From Ornithinibacillus bavariensis (GTDB lineage: Bacteria > Bacillota > Bacilli > Bacillales > Amphibacillaceae), in contig NZ_BORP01000001.1 of assembly GCF_018333235.1 (NCBI RefSeq), forward strand, positions 372,001 to 436,000: 64,000 nucleotides of DNA. Direction: 5' to 3'. Every line of letters starts with the position of its first letter. Position 1 is the stretch's first letter. Position numbers and translations under genes: made by a program. Positions 10,238 through 18,711 of the stretch are shown one piece after another. Under the pieces are notes generated by a model. The model ran no database searches and was not told where the DNA came from. It worked only from the letters and a program-made list of their open reading frames with translations.

Positions 10238-10464
10238 TGAAAGCTCATTATATTATCGGAATTATCGTAGTAGCAATTATAGTTCTCGTGATTGAATGGA
10301 AAAGGATAAATAAGAGTTTAAAAAAAGAGAAAATTGTAATGATTATTTTTTTAACAATGTCAATCATCCTTTCAATTGCTTTGGCATATTTTCCTGAATT
10401 ACTTGGACCATCAGACCTGGTTCATAAGGTGTTTAGTCCGTTTGGTAGGTTATTTAAATTATAA
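10237..10464 (+). CDS. Small two-helix membrane protein, D-type subunit of the germinant receptor
   Basis: 75 residues with two hydrophobic helices (IIGIIVVAIIVLVI and IVMIIFLTMSIILSIALAYF) separated by a basic loop (EWKRINKSLKKEK). The start codon overlaps the stop of the C-subunit gene, so it belongs to the operon. Small two-helix D subunits are known in some gerA-type operons of Bacillus and modulate germination rate; they are unrelated to the GerD lipoprotein. Assignment rests on size, topology and position. Confidence 0.75.
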   Translation: MKAHYIIGIIVVAIIVLVIEWKRINKSLKKEKIVMIIFLTMSIILSIALAYFPELLGPSDLVHKVFSPFGRLFKL

Positions 10465-10470
10465 ATCTGA

Positions 10471-10698
10471 TAGGGCTGGGATATAACTACATGAATCAAC
10501 ATAGAAGCGGAATAATTTACTGCTTTGTGGGTGAAAATTGGGTGCCTTTGAAATGGAAACCACTTTTTCTTCGCCATTCTATTTCTAGCAGATGTCATTT
10601 CTGTACTGAAAGTGAAAGCAGAGTATATTTCCGTGGTGTCGTACCTATTTCATTATTCTACTTTGTTTTTTGATTCCATCATGTTAATCCCAGCTTCA
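10471..10698 (+). repeat. About 230-bp non-coding element with inverted ends, possible dispersed repeat
   Basis: The left end GGGCTGGGATATAAC (10473-10487) and the right end GTTAATCCCAGCTT (10683-10696) are inverted copies (shared core GCTGGGAT and AAC). The interior lacks a convincing gene: the only longer frame (10491-10673) has no ribosome binding site and unnatural composition. Elements that begin and end with GGGCTGGGA-type inverted ends are common intergenic repeats in low-GC Firmicutes; that this is one is inference. It may also fold and terminate the germination operon. Confidence 0.45.
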
Positions 10699-10824
10699 TT
10701 TTATTATTTCTCCATTTATGGCAAGTACATTTCTTTTACTTTCTTTAAAATCTGTGAAAATACTATTCTTTTCTATGAAAATGTTTAAACTACAAAATAT
10801 TGGAAATAATTACTTCTATACGAG

Positions 10825-10844
10825 CTTCGTATGCAGGTACGAAG
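10825..10844 (+). promoter_or_regulatory. Inverted repeat before the PQQ sugar dehydrogenase gene
   Basis: CTTCGTA (10825-10831) and TACGAAG (10838-10844) with a 6-bp centre lie just upstream of the ribosome binding site. The size fits a dimeric repressor operator; no regulator can be named. The rest of 10699-10869 shows no gene. Confidence 0.35.
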
Positions 10845-10869
10845 AAAGAATATATGAAGAGGTGAAGAT

Positions 10870-12027
10870 ATGAAGAAATATGGTTTACTGGGATTAATAG
10901 GAGTACTTGTTATTGCTAGTTTAATATTCTTATTAACCAATGGTGAAGAAAAGAAAGATACAGGTAAGAAGGAAGCTAAACAGGTTCAGAGGAATGATGA
11001 TCCTGAAGCAATACAAGTATTTGAGGAATCCATTGAGGTGATTGCATCTGATGATGGAAATATTAATGCAAATAAATTATTCATTCCTTGGACTATTAAT
11101 AAGGATGGTAGCACCTTTTATCTTAGTCAGCGAGATGGAACAATTGTAGCAATTGATGGTGAATTCGGATTAGTAGATGTACAAGGAGTTGATTTAAAAG
11201 AGGAGATTTTTCATAAAGGCGAAGCTGGTTTTTTAGGCTTCACACTTGCACCAGATTTTAAGGATACTAAGAGAGCTTTTGCTTACTATACGTATGATAA
11301 GGGTGGAAAAATTACTAATCGAATTATCTCCATAGTACTAGAAGGCTCAACCTGGAAAGAAGAAAATGTCCTATTAGATCATATTCCCGGTGGAGAAAAA
11401 GATACTGGTGGGAGAATTGCTATAGGTCCTGATGGTAAGCTATATGCTACAACGGGTGATATTGGAAAAAATGATTTAGCACAAGATTTAGATAGTCTAG
11501 CAGGTAAAATATTACGTCTAGAGTTAAATGGTGAAATTCCAAAGGATAATCCATTTGAAGATTCATATGTGTTCTCCTATGGTCACCGAAATTCCCAAGG
11601 AATCACTTGGGATGATCAAGGGCATATGTACAATTCAGAACATGGGGAAGATGGTCATGATGAAATAAATTTAATTGAAGCTGGTAAAAACTACGGTTGG
11701 CCAGTCATTCAAGGAGATGAAGAAGCAGATGGCATGGAAACTCCTTTAGTACATTCTGGGGACAGTACATGGGCGCCTTCTGGAGTTGCATTTAGGGATG
11801 GGAAATTATATGTTGCATCCCTTGCAGGAAAGAAAATTTTCACATACGATGTTACAACGGAGGCATTAACTGACTTCTATGACGAGGCTGGAAGGCTACG
11901 AGATGTGTTTATTGAAGAAGATGCATTATTTGTCATTACAAGCAACCATGATAATCGTGGTAAACCCACTGCGAAGGATGATCGATTAATTCATATACCT
12001 TTAGCTGAAAAGACAACTTCCAATTAA
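10870..12027 (+). CDS. PQQ-dependent sugar dehydrogenase (GSDH/YliI family), membrane-anchored
   Basis: Six-bladed beta-propeller sugar/aldose dehydrogenase of the soluble glucose dehydrogenase family, predicted to face outward. An uncleaved N-terminal hydrophobic helix (GLLGLIGVLVIASLIFLL) is followed by a charged linker; there is no lipobox cysteine. Family motifs are GEAGFLGFTLAPDF near residue 118, the KDTGGRIAIGPDGKLY strand, SYGHRNSQGITW near residue 237 and NSEHGEDGHDEIN. Oxidation of a sugar with electron transfer to an external acceptor is expected; the true substrate and cofactor use are unproven. The product converges on a second PQQ enzyme. Confidence 0.85.
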   Translation: MKKYGLLGLIGVLVIASLIFLLTNGEEKKDTGKKEAKQVQRNDDPEAIQVFEESIEVIASDDGNINANKLFIPWTINKDGSTFYLSQRDGTIVAIDGEFGLVDVQGVDLKEEIFHKGEAGFLGFTLAPDFKDTKRAFAYYTYDKGGKITNRIISIVLEGSTWKEENVLLDHIPGGEKDTGGRIAIGPDGKLYATTGDIGKNDLAQDLDSLAGKILRLELNGEIPKDNPFEDSYVFSYGHRNSQGITWDDQGHMYNSEHGEDGHDEINLIEAGKNYGWPVIQGDEEADGMETPLVHSGDSTWAPSGVAFRDGKLYVASLAGKKIFTYDVTTEALTDFYDEAGRLRDVFIEEDALFVITSNHDNRGKPTAKDDRLIHIPLAEKTTSN

Positions 12028-12044
12028 TTTGTAGATAATAATAG

Positions 12045-12082
12045 AAAGGTAATGGCCATTAATATTGACCATTACCTTTTAT
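12045..12082. terminator. Bidirectional terminator between the two PQQ dehydrogenase genes
   Basis: AAAGGTAATGG (12045-12055) and CCATTACCTTT (12069-12079) form an 11-bp stem with T-runs on the plus side and A-runs on the other, serving both convergent genes. Confidence 0.75.
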
Positions 12083-12088
12083 TCTTAG

Positions 12089-14332
12089 TTACTTTTTAAT
12101 GATGGATTGAAGATAATCAACAACTGCATTGATTTCTTCTTCTGATAAGCTATCTCCAAATGGTGGCATATTACCACTTCCATTCTTTACCTGTGCAATT
12201 AGCTCATCTCGTGTTTTCTTCGAATTAATTAATTTCGGTCCGTTATGTCCACCGACTCCCTCAGCTCCATGACAAGCTAAGCAATTGTTCTCATATACCT
12301 TTAATCCTTTTGTTGTACTCTCATCTCCATCGGATGCAGTCATGCCCTGACTTTTATCATTATCGGTATCCTTAAAGAATGGTGATGTATTAATCTTGTC
12401 CTTTGGTACATCATCTAAGGATGCATATTGTCCTTCCAACGAGAATGTAAAAATCTTATCCCCATGCGTAGTTCCAGCTAAGGAGTTTCCGCCTGAGAAA
12501 ATGGTGATGTATTGCTTTCCATCTATTTCATAAGTTATAGGAGGTGCATTTGCTCCAGCATCTGTTTTAAATTCCCATAACTGTTTACCGTCCTTCGCAT
12601 TATAAGCGATAATCCGCCCATCATTATGTCCAACAAACACAAGGTTACCCTTTGTTGTTAATACGCCACTATATGCAAGAGCATCCCATTCATGCTGCCA
12701 TGCAATTTTATTCGTTTTTACATCAATTGCAGTTACAGTTCCTCGGTTAGGAGCGTTTTCGATTGGCTGCATAACACTACCTATCCAATTCTGTCCTTGC
12801 TTATACTCATTTGCCTCATCACCTTCATGATGGGCATAAGCAAAGTAGGTCCAGTTTCCTAACACATAAAATAATTCTGTCTCCGGATTGTAAGCTGAAG
12901 GTGGCCAGTTTGCTCCCCCCTGTGGAGATGGTGTAATGGTCACCGGCTCATCCCAAAAAGGTGTAAATAATTCTCCAATCTTGTAATCAAAGTCTTTACC
13001 CAAATCTTTATTCTTCATTTCATCTGTAATCGACTGAGGTACGAAGTTATCGCCGATTGGATATGGCTGGGTAGCGGCTGTCTTTTGTCGTTTTTCTTGT
13101 GGTACTGGCCGATCCTCTATACCTATTAATGGTTTGCCATTTGTTCGATCAAGTAAGTATACCCATCCAGTTTTTCCTGCTTGGCCAAGTCCCTTTCTCA
13201 TTTTTCCATCTATTGTGGCATCAAATAGAATGACAGGGTTAGGCGCATCTAAATCCCAAATATCATGTTTTACTTCCTGAAAATGCCACTTATATTCTCC
13301 TGTAGTAGCATCCAACGCTAAGATGGATGCTGAGAAAAGGTTATCTCCCTCACGATTACTCCCATCAAAATCTGGAGATGCATTACCAGTTGATAAATAT
13401 ACCATGTTTAAGTCAGGGTCAATTGCTGGTGTTTGCCATATTGGGGCACCACCCTTTAGCCAGCTATCGTTATCCTTTGGCCATGTTTCATGACCAACTT
13501 CACCTGGTCCAGGGACTGTATACGTACGCCAAATCTCTCTTCCCATTTTAGCATCGTACGCTGCTAGATACCCACGAATACCGTACTCTCCACCTGCAAC
13601 CCCAGTATAAATTTTTCCATCGTAATATAGTGGTGCAGAGGTAACGGTGTATCCTTTTTCCCAGTCGGCGACTGTAGTTTCCCAAAGGAGTTTTCCGGTT
13701 TTTTGATCAAGTGCAACTAGCCTCGCATCAAGTAAGCTTATATAAACTTTTCCATCACCAATAGCAACACCACGGCTTATCCACCCGCAGCAAGGAGTAT
13801 CTAATCCATCGGCAAGTTGGGGAACATACTCCCAAATGATTTCGCCAGTCTTAGCATCCAATGCTTGTACGACATTCGCTCCGGTAATGCTAAACATGAT
13901 TCCGTCGTATACTAATGGGGTTTGCTCGCCGGAGTATTTAAACTCAAGTCCAGAGCCTAAGCTAGTCGCCCATTCTAGCTTTAATCCTTTAACATTCGAT
14001 GCATTCACCTTGTCTAAAGGAGAATATCTTCTATTAAACAAATCTCCGCCATGGGTAATCCAATTAGTAGTTGGTGGAGTTGTTAAATCTTTAGCTGAAA
14101 AGTCTGGTGCTACTTTTCCAGTATAATCCTTATGCTGAACAGTTGTATGATCCTCCTTTTCATTTGCATCGGATTCTTCATTTTTATTTTTCTCTGGTTG
14201 CTTATTTCCTGTTTTGTTTTCTTCAACCGATGGCTCAGTGCCTTTCTCCTGCCCTACATTTTGATAAACTAAAAAACCTACTACAACTATAATGACGATT
14301 GCGGCAATGACAATCCAAGTTTGTCTGTTCAT
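12089..14332 (-). CDS. PQQ-dependent alcohol dehydrogenase fused to cytochrome c (quinohemoprotein)
   Basis: Extracytoplasmic methanol/ethanol-type quinoprotein dehydrogenase, 747 residues. The N-terminal membrane anchor (VIAAIVIIVVVGFLVY) is followed by a Lys/Glu/Asn-rich linker, then an eight-bladed WD-type PQQ propeller (NWITHGGDLFNRRYSPL, GWVYLLDRTNGKPL). The vicinal cysteine pair TPCCGW, characteristic of PQQ alcohol dehydrogenases, is present. A C-terminal cytochrome c domain contains CLACHG (heme CxxCH) and a distal methionine in GSGNMPPFG. ATG 14332 follows GAAAGGAGAT. No pqq biosynthesis gene lies in the window, so the cofactor source is open. The quinoprotein fold is certain; the substrate is not. 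Confidence 0.9.
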   Translation of the reverse strand: MNRQTWIVIAAIVIIVVVGFLVYQNVGQEKGTEPSVEENKTGNKQPEKNKNEESDANEKEDHTTVQHKDYTGKVAPDFSAKDLTTPPTTNWITHGGDLFNRRYSPLDKVNASNVKGLKLEWATSLGSGLEFKYSGEQTPLVYDGIMFSITGANVVQALDAKTGEIIWEYVPQLADGLDTPCCGWISRGVAIGDGKVYISLLDARLVALDQKTGKLLWETTVADWEKGYTVTSAPLYYDGKIYTGVAGGEYGIRGYLAAYDAKMGREIWRTYTVPGPGEVGHETWPKDNDSWLKGGAPIWQTPAIDPDLNMVYLSTGNASPDFDGSNREGDNLFSASILALDATTGEYKWHFQEVKHDIWDLDAPNPVILFDATIDGKMRKGLGQAGKTGWVYLLDRTNGKPLIGIEDRPVPQEKRQKTAATQPYPIGDNFVPQSITDEMKNKDLGKDFDYKIGELFTPFWDEPVTITPSPQGGANWPPSAYNPETELFYVLGNWTYFAYAHHEGDEANEYKQGQNWIGSVMQPIENAPNRGTVTAIDVKTNKIAWQHEWDALAYSGVLTTKGNLVFVGHNDGRIIAYNAKDGKQLWEFKTDAGANAPPITYEIDGKQYITIFSGGNSLAGTTHGDKIFTFSLEGQYASLDDVPKDKINTSPFFKDTDNDKSQGMTASDGDESTTKGLKVYENNCLACHGAEGVGGHNGPKLINSKKTRDELIAQVKNGSGNMPPFGDSLSEEEINAVVDYLQSIIKK

Positions 14333-14398
14333 CTTCTTATCTCCTTTCTTACTGAATGAAAATCAGTGGTTTATCTGGTCTAACTAAGTAAAGCATTT

Positions 14399-14423
14399 GC
14401 CTTCAAGTACTAATTATGAAGGC
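14399..14423 (-). promoter_or_regulatory. Inverted repeat upstream of the quinohemoprotein gene
   Basis: GCCTTCA (14399-14405) and TGAAGGC (14417-14423) with an 11-bp centre, about 70 bp before the start codon. A candidate operator by position only. The remaining part of 14333-14915 holds no gene I can support. Confidence 0.3.
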
Positions 14424-14783
14424 GAAATTCACATATAATTTGCCCTTATATTTGTAAATTACCCTTTTCGACTTGAAAAATCTTAGTGATTTATTTTTAT
14501 GATCTTTTCATAATTTGTAAGGTCTTTGCTATGAGAGCAGATAAGATAGGAGGAACAAACAACAAGTACGTAAATGGTGAAGAACGTCATACAGACCAAA
14601 GTGTTGCATGAACTGCTAGCTTTGCTATTAGGATGCTAGTTTCAAGTAGTTCAGTACAATAATAATTAATTAGGAAATATTTAGGTGAATTTCCGTAAAA
14701 TGTCCATTTTTTCGAATGGATGAATATAATGGTTAAGGGGAAGCTGTCATGCTGAACGTTATTCGACAATCATTCTCGGAATC

Positions 14784-14805
14784 TGACAAAAATCTATTTT
14801 TGTCA
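14784..14805 (+). promoter_or_regulatory. Perfect 9-4-9 palindrome upstream of the DUF4015 gene
   Basis: TGACAAAAA (14784-14792) and TTTTTGTCA (14797-14805) flank TCTA. A TATAAT lies about 25 bp downstream, with TTCAAA 17 bp before it. It could be an operator overlapping the promoter region or a small terminator hairpin for something upstream. Confidence 0.4.
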
Positions 14806-14915
14806 TTCAAAATAAGATCATTCTGTTTTATAATAGATTTAAAGTGTTGCAAACGATGAGTTGTATCGCAACTTGGCGGGAGCAAGCTTAATTTTTTATC
14901 TAGGAGATTGATAGA

Positions 14916-16145
14916 ATGAAAAATTTACAGCTTAAGAGGTTTACTATTCCGCTAGTTCTCCTACTAGTCATTGCACTTCCATTTGCGATACCATTTAAGA
15001 GTAGTGGGGAAGAGGAGTTAACTGCATCTGATCATACACAGAGAAAAACAGTAATTCAGCCCTTAGATCAAAATACGAATTTCAAACGTTTTGTATTTGA
15101 TTCTGGTTATCATTTCGAATATCCTGATGCTGTACGTGGTATATACGTAACTGGGCATTCAGCAGGTGGTAGTCGATTTGATTCCTTGATAAAACTCGTC
15201 AATACAACAGACTTGAATGCGATGGTAATTGATATTAAGGATGATTTTGGAAATTTAACATTTACACCAGAAAAGGGGTCCCCATTTGCTGAGTTAGGGC
15301 AAAATTATATTAAGGATCCAGTTAAAATGATGAAAACGTTAGAAGAAAATAATATCTATCCAATTGCTAGGATTGTTGTTTTCAAGGATAGTGTGCTTGC
15401 CAATTCTAATCCAGAATTATCTTTTACAGAAAAGGATGGGACTGTTTGGAAGAATGGACGTGGAGAATCCTTTGTTAATCCGTTTTTGAAGGAAGTTTGG
15501 GATCATAATGTAGCAATTGCAAAAATTGCAGCAGAAATGGGATTCCAAGAAATTCAATTTGATTATGTACGATTTCCAGAAGGCTTCGAGCGTCGTGATA
15601 AAGAGCTAGGCTATTCGGAAGGTGAATATGCCGATGACGATATTGATAATGTTCAAAAACGAGTTCAAGCTGTAACAGATTTTGTTGCATATGCTAAAAA
15701 GGAATTAGAAGCATATGATGTGGATGTTGCAGTTGATATATTTGGATATTCAGCAACGATTCCAGAGGCACCCGGAATTGGGCAGAACTTCTCAAAGATT
15801 TCTGAAAATGTTGATGTTATTTCGTCTATGATTTATCCAAGTCACTGGTCTAACAACTATTTCGGAATTCCACTACCTGATAGAGAACCTTACCGTTTAA
15901 CGGATGAATATGCAAAGGTTGAGAATGAGGTCCTTGGTAAATTAGCAAATCCACCGGTCTCCAGACCGTGGATACAGGACTTTGAGGCTCCATGGATTTA
16001 TAATGGTACTGGTATACCAGTTACACAATATGGTAAAGCTGAGGTAGAGGCACAAATAAAAGCTCTTCAAGATAATGGTATACATGAGTTCTTAATTTGG
16101 AATGCTGGTAACTCATATACACAAAACGTTGATTATACACCGTAA
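14916..16145 (+). CDS. Secreted putative glycoside hydrolase (DUF4015 family)
   Basis: Exported (beta/alpha)-barrel protein, 409 residues, of the family annotated as putative glycosyl hydrolase domain (PF13200). An N-terminal signal/anchor (FTIPLVLLLVIALPFAIPF) precedes the start of the domain, RGIYVTGHSAGG, near residue 70. Barrel strands AMVIDIKDDFGNLTF, FQEIQFDYVRFPEG and VDVAVDIFGYSAT carry the conserved acidic residues, and IQDFEAPWIYNGTG follows. Activity is not established for the family; a cell-wall or exopolysaccharide role is a guess. It has its own terminator. Confidence 0.85.
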   Translation: MKNLQLKRFTIPLVLLLVIALPFAIPFKSSGEEELTASDHTQRKTVIQPLDQNTNFKRFVFDSGYHFEYPDAVRGIYVTGHSAGGSRFDSLIKLVNTTDLNAMVIDIKDDFGNLTFTPEKGSPFAELGQNYIKDPVKMMKTLEENNIYPIARIVVFKDSVLANSNPELSFTEKDGTVWKNGRGESFVNPFLKEVWDHNVAIAKIAAEMGFQEIQFDYVRFPEGFERRDKELGYSEGEYADDDIDNVQKRVQAVTDFVAYAKKELEAYDVDVAVDIFGYSATIPEAPGIGQNFSKISENVDVISSMIYPSHWSNNYFGIPLPDREPYRLTDEYAKVENEVLGKLANPPVSRPWIQDFEAPWIYNGTGIPVTQYGKAEVEAQIKALQDNGIHEFLIWNAGNSYTQNVDYTP

Positions 16146-16151
16146 TTAATG

Positions 16152-16190
16152 AAAAAAAGCGAAACTTTTACTAAAAGTTTCGCTTTTTTT
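16152..16190 (+). terminator. Terminator after the DUF4015 gene
   Basis: A-rich left arm AAAAGCGAAACTTTT and right arm AAAAGTTTCGCTTTT with a short loop and a T-run; very strong. Confidence 0.9.
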
Positions 16191-16292
16191 CATATTCCTG
16201 CACATACTTAACCTATACAGCATGAAAGCTGATTTAACATTTTTCTTTGCTTTCGTTATACTAACAAGGACAAAAGAAGAGGGAGTAGATCC

Positions 16293-16877
16293 ATGGATTG
16301 GTATGAAAAGCTAAGTAAGTACTTTCCTATTGAAGAAATGAAGTCTAAAGAGCATATGGAGCTTTTATTAAAGGAAAAGGGTGATGTTTATCATAAAGAT
16401 GAGGGATCCCATCATGTACTCATGTATGCTGAATTCGATACCTTTATTTTTATTGATTATTTATGGGTATCTGCAAAATCAAGGGGACAAGGAATCGGCC
16501 ATAAGCTTATAGAAAAACTAAAAGAACATAACAAACCGATTATTTTAGAAGTTGAACCAATTGATTATGATGACAGTGATACCGAAAAGAGATTGTCTTT
16601 CTATAAGCGAGAAGGTTTTACCCATGCACAATCGATAGGCTATAATCGACGATCGTTAGCGACTAATAAAGAAAGTCCAATGGAAATTCTATATTGGTCT
16701 CCAAATAATGAATCAGAGGAAGTAATTTTTAAAAAGATGTGCAAAATGTACGAATCTATTCATACCTATAAGGACGAAGAAATATATGGTAAAGCATATC
16801 AACCAGTAGAAGAAGTGTTAATTTATGATGAAGACCGTGAAGCAGAAGATATTCTAGCTAGATTGGATAAAAAGTAA
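16293..16877 (+). CDS. yjbC: GNAT-family acetyltransferase YjbC
   Basis: N-acetyltransferase-fold protein, 194 residues, directly upstream of spx as in B. subtilis, where yjbC and spx are partly co-transcribed. The acetyl-CoA loop is WVSAKSRGQGIGHKLIEKL near residue 58, and the YKREGF strand follows. The acidic C-terminal tail (EEEIYGKAYQPVEEVLIYDEDREAEDI) is specific to this subfamily. The substrate is unknown. The ribosome binding site GAGGGAG precedes ATG 16293. Confidence 0.9.
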   Translation: MDWYEKLSKYFPIEEMKSKEHMELLLKEKGDVYHKDEGSHHVLMYAEFDTFIFIDYLWVSAKSRGQGIGHKLIEKLKEHNKPIILEVEPIDYDDSDTEKRLSFYKREGFTHAQSIGYNRRSLATNKESPMEILYWSPNNESEEVIFKKMCKMYESIHTYKDEEIYGKAYQPVEEVLIYDEDREAEDILARLDKK

Positions 16878-16906
16878 TATGCACTTGAAATACAAAAATT
16901 AAAAGA

Positions 16907-16989
16907 TGGCAGGGATTTAACTCGCCAAAGGTAGTTGTGAATACTATCTTTGGAAGAATTTTATTGATCCCTGCTGTTTTTTTTTATTA
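16907..16989 (+). terminator. Nested hairpin terminator between yjbC and spx
   Basis: An outer stem GCAGGGAT...ATCCCTGC encloses an inner hairpin (CCAAAGGTAGT...CTATCTTTGG) and ends in about nine T. The two-tier stem is more elaborate than a simple terminator. Confidence 0.75.
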
Positions 16990-17185
16990 TTCCAGAAATT
17001 TCATGTATTTGAATCTTCTCTTGTAACTAGTGTGTTACTGTTACTTCATATAAAATAAGTAAAGGGATTTTTAACAAAAGGTCAAAGTAGAAATGAAGTT
17101 TTTTTAAAATGAAATATAGGAAGAAAACCAAAATAAGAACTTTTTATGAACATTGAGAAAGTAGCAGTATGCACCTATCGTTTAC

Positions 17186-17214
17186 TTGACAAGTATAGTA
17201 TACTTAGAGATATA
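17186..17214 (+). promoter_or_regulatory. spx promoter with a palindromic operator in the spacer
   Basis: A consensus -35 TTGACA (17186-17191) is followed after 17 bp by GATATA (17209-17214). The spacer contains a perfect 15-bp palindrome AAGTATAGTATACTT (17191-17205). In B. subtilis spx is controlled by the redox repressors YodB and PerR; a palindrome placed here is what such a repressor would use, though I cannot say which one. Confidence 0.6.
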
Positions 17215-17226
17215 AGTTATTTAAAC

Positions 17227-17246
17227 TTATTATAATTTAATAATAA
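17227..17246 (+). promoter_or_regulatory. AT-rich inverted repeat in the spx leader
   Basis: TTATTAT (17227-17233) and ATAATAA (17240-17246) with a 6-bp centre lie downstream of the -10, a place where B. subtilis PerR binds. It is not a good match to the PerR box, so the assignment is tentative. Confidence 0.3.
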
Positions 17247-17279
17247 TAAACGTAGACATACCTTAAGGAGTGAAGTAAG

Positions 17280-17675
17280 ATGGTAACACTCTATACCTCA
17301 CCAAGCTGTACATCATGTAGAAAAGCAAAAGTTTGGCTTGAGAATAATAATATTCCTTATCGAGAAAGGAATATATTCTCGGAAGGCTTATCACTAGATG
17401 AAATTAAGGAAATTCTTCGTATGACCGAAGACGGTACAGACGAAATAATATCTACACGTTCTAAAGCTTTTCAAGAATTAAATGTAAATATTGAGCAGCT
17501 TCCGTTAAAGGATTTATTTACGTTAATTCAACAAAATCCAGGTTTATTAAGACGACCAATTATTTTGGATGAGAAGAGACTTCAGGTAGGTTATAACGAA
17601 GATGAGATTCGCAGATTTTTGCCAAGGACGGTACGCACATTCCAATTACGTGATGCCATTCGCATGGTAAATTAA
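17280..17675 (+). CDS. spxA: Transcriptional regulator Spx
   Basis: ArsC-fold regulator that binds the alpha C-terminal domain of RNA polymerase and switches on thiol/oxidative stress genes. At 131 residues it has the usual length. The redox switch CTSC is at residues 10-13, and the conserved [20 protein letters not shown] region is near residue 92. Levels are controlled by ClpXP with the adaptor YjbH, whose gene lies 5 kb downstream. The gene is monocistronic from its own promoter plus possible read-through from yjbC, and has a hairpin at 17703. Confidence 0.98.
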   Translation: MVTLYTSPSCTSCRKAKVWLENNNIPYRERNIFSEGLSLDEIKEILRMTEDGTDEIISTRSKAFQELNVNIEQLPLKDLFTLIQQNPGLLRRPIILDEKRLQVGYNEDEIRRFLPRTVRTFQLRDAIRMVN

Positions 17676-17702
17676 GGTTGCAATGATATAAAAAGTAATT
17701 AG

Positions 17703-17732
17703 CGCAGATCGAAATAGACGGTCTGCGTTTTT
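17703..17732 (+). terminator. Terminator after spx
   Basis: CGCAGA...TCTGCG stem followed by TTTTT. Confidence 0.75.
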
Positions 17733-17932
17733 CATCACTAATTATAGGCAAATAATTAATGACAAATAGATAATATTACGTTAAAATAATACTTTAAATA
17801 ATTAGATATAGGCATATTAATTTTCAAAATGCAATATGCTAACATACAATATAGGAAAGAGACAAAAATCCATTGATATAGATAATGCGAATAAGCTCTT
17901 CTCAAGAATTTCAAAAGAAGGGAGAGAATTAC

Positions 17933-18616
17933 ATGGAAATCGAAAGAATTAATGAGAATACGGTAAAATTCTTTATCTCCTATGTAGATATTGAAGATCG
18001 AGGGTTTCAGCGAGAAGAAATTTGGTACAATCGCGAACGTAGTGAACAATTATTCTGGCAAATGATGGATGAAGTAAACTACAAGGAGGACTTTCATGTA
18101 GAAGGCCCTTTGTGGATTCAAGTCCATGCGCTGGAAAAAGGATTAGAGATAGTAGTAACGAAGGCTCAGCTATCTAAGAACGGTGATAATTTGGAATTCC
18201 CGTTGGATGATGAAGGCTCGACAATAGATATTCCAATTGATGAAAAAGTTGAAACATATTTGGAGGAAAAATTCGGTAAAAGTGAAAACGAAGACCTCGA
18301 TGAGGACTTTATCGAAGAAAACCTTTGGATTATTGCAAGCTTTGATGACTTTGAGGATGTAATTCAGTTAAGCCATCATTTCCAAGAAGATACGAATAGT
18401 GAGGAAGAAACACTATATTATTATAATGGTAAATATTATCTTTATATGGAGTTTTCACAGGATGTTCTCGATGATCATGCACAAGAGGATATTATATCAC
18501 GCGTATTTGAATATGGAGAAGACTCTGATATGACCATCCACGTACTTGATGAATATGGTAAGAAAATATTTGATACCAATACATTTGAAGAAGTACGATC
18601 CTATTTCTCAGCATAA
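17933..18616 (+). CDS. mecA: Adaptor protein MecA
   Basis: Adaptor that delivers ComK, ComS and other substrates to ClpCP. The N-terminal substrate-binding part MEIERINENTVKFFISYVDIEDRGF is nearly diagnostic. An acidic linker follows (residues about 75-115), then the C-terminal ClpC-binding domain containing SFDDFEDVIQLSHHF and YLYMEFS. I start at ATG 17933 (ribosome binding site AAGGGAG) rather than an upstream ATG at 17885, because the family begins with MEIERI. 227 residues. Confidence 0.97.
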   Translation: MEIERINENTVKFFISYVDIEDRGFQREEIWYNRERSEQLFWQMMDEVNYKEDFHVEGPLWIQVHALEKGLEIVVTKAQLSKNGDNLEFPLDDEGSTIDIPIDEKVETYLEEKFGKSENEDLDEDFIEENLWIIASFDDFEDVIQLSHHFQEDTNSEEETLYYYNGKYYLYMEFSQDVLDDHAQEDIISRVFEYGEDSDMTIHVLDEYGKKIFDTNTFEEVRSYFSA

Positions 18617-18618
18617 TT

Positions 18619-18648
18619 AGAGATACCTAAATTGGTATCTCTTTTTTT
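18619..18648 (+). terminator. Terminator after mecA
   Basis: AGAGATACC (18619-18627) and GGTATCTCT (18634-18642) followed by seven T. Confidence 0.9.
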
Positions 18649-18711
18649 GTTATAAAATGTAGAAGGAAATTTGTCACCTTTATCGAATTATAGAAGTTGG
18701 AGGTGATTTTT

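Noticed and set aside
10491-10673. 60-codon frame inside the inverted-end element
   Set aside because: No ribosome binding site, odd composition and position inside a non-coding repeat-like unit.
13327-14292. Frames opposite the quinohemoprotein gene
   Set aside because: They are antisense to a strongly supported protein and lack ribosome binding sites.
14587-14769. Minus-strand frame of 60 codons in the gap before the DUF4015 gene
   Set aside because: No recognisable start site and no protein-like pattern; the stretch is better described as intergenic.
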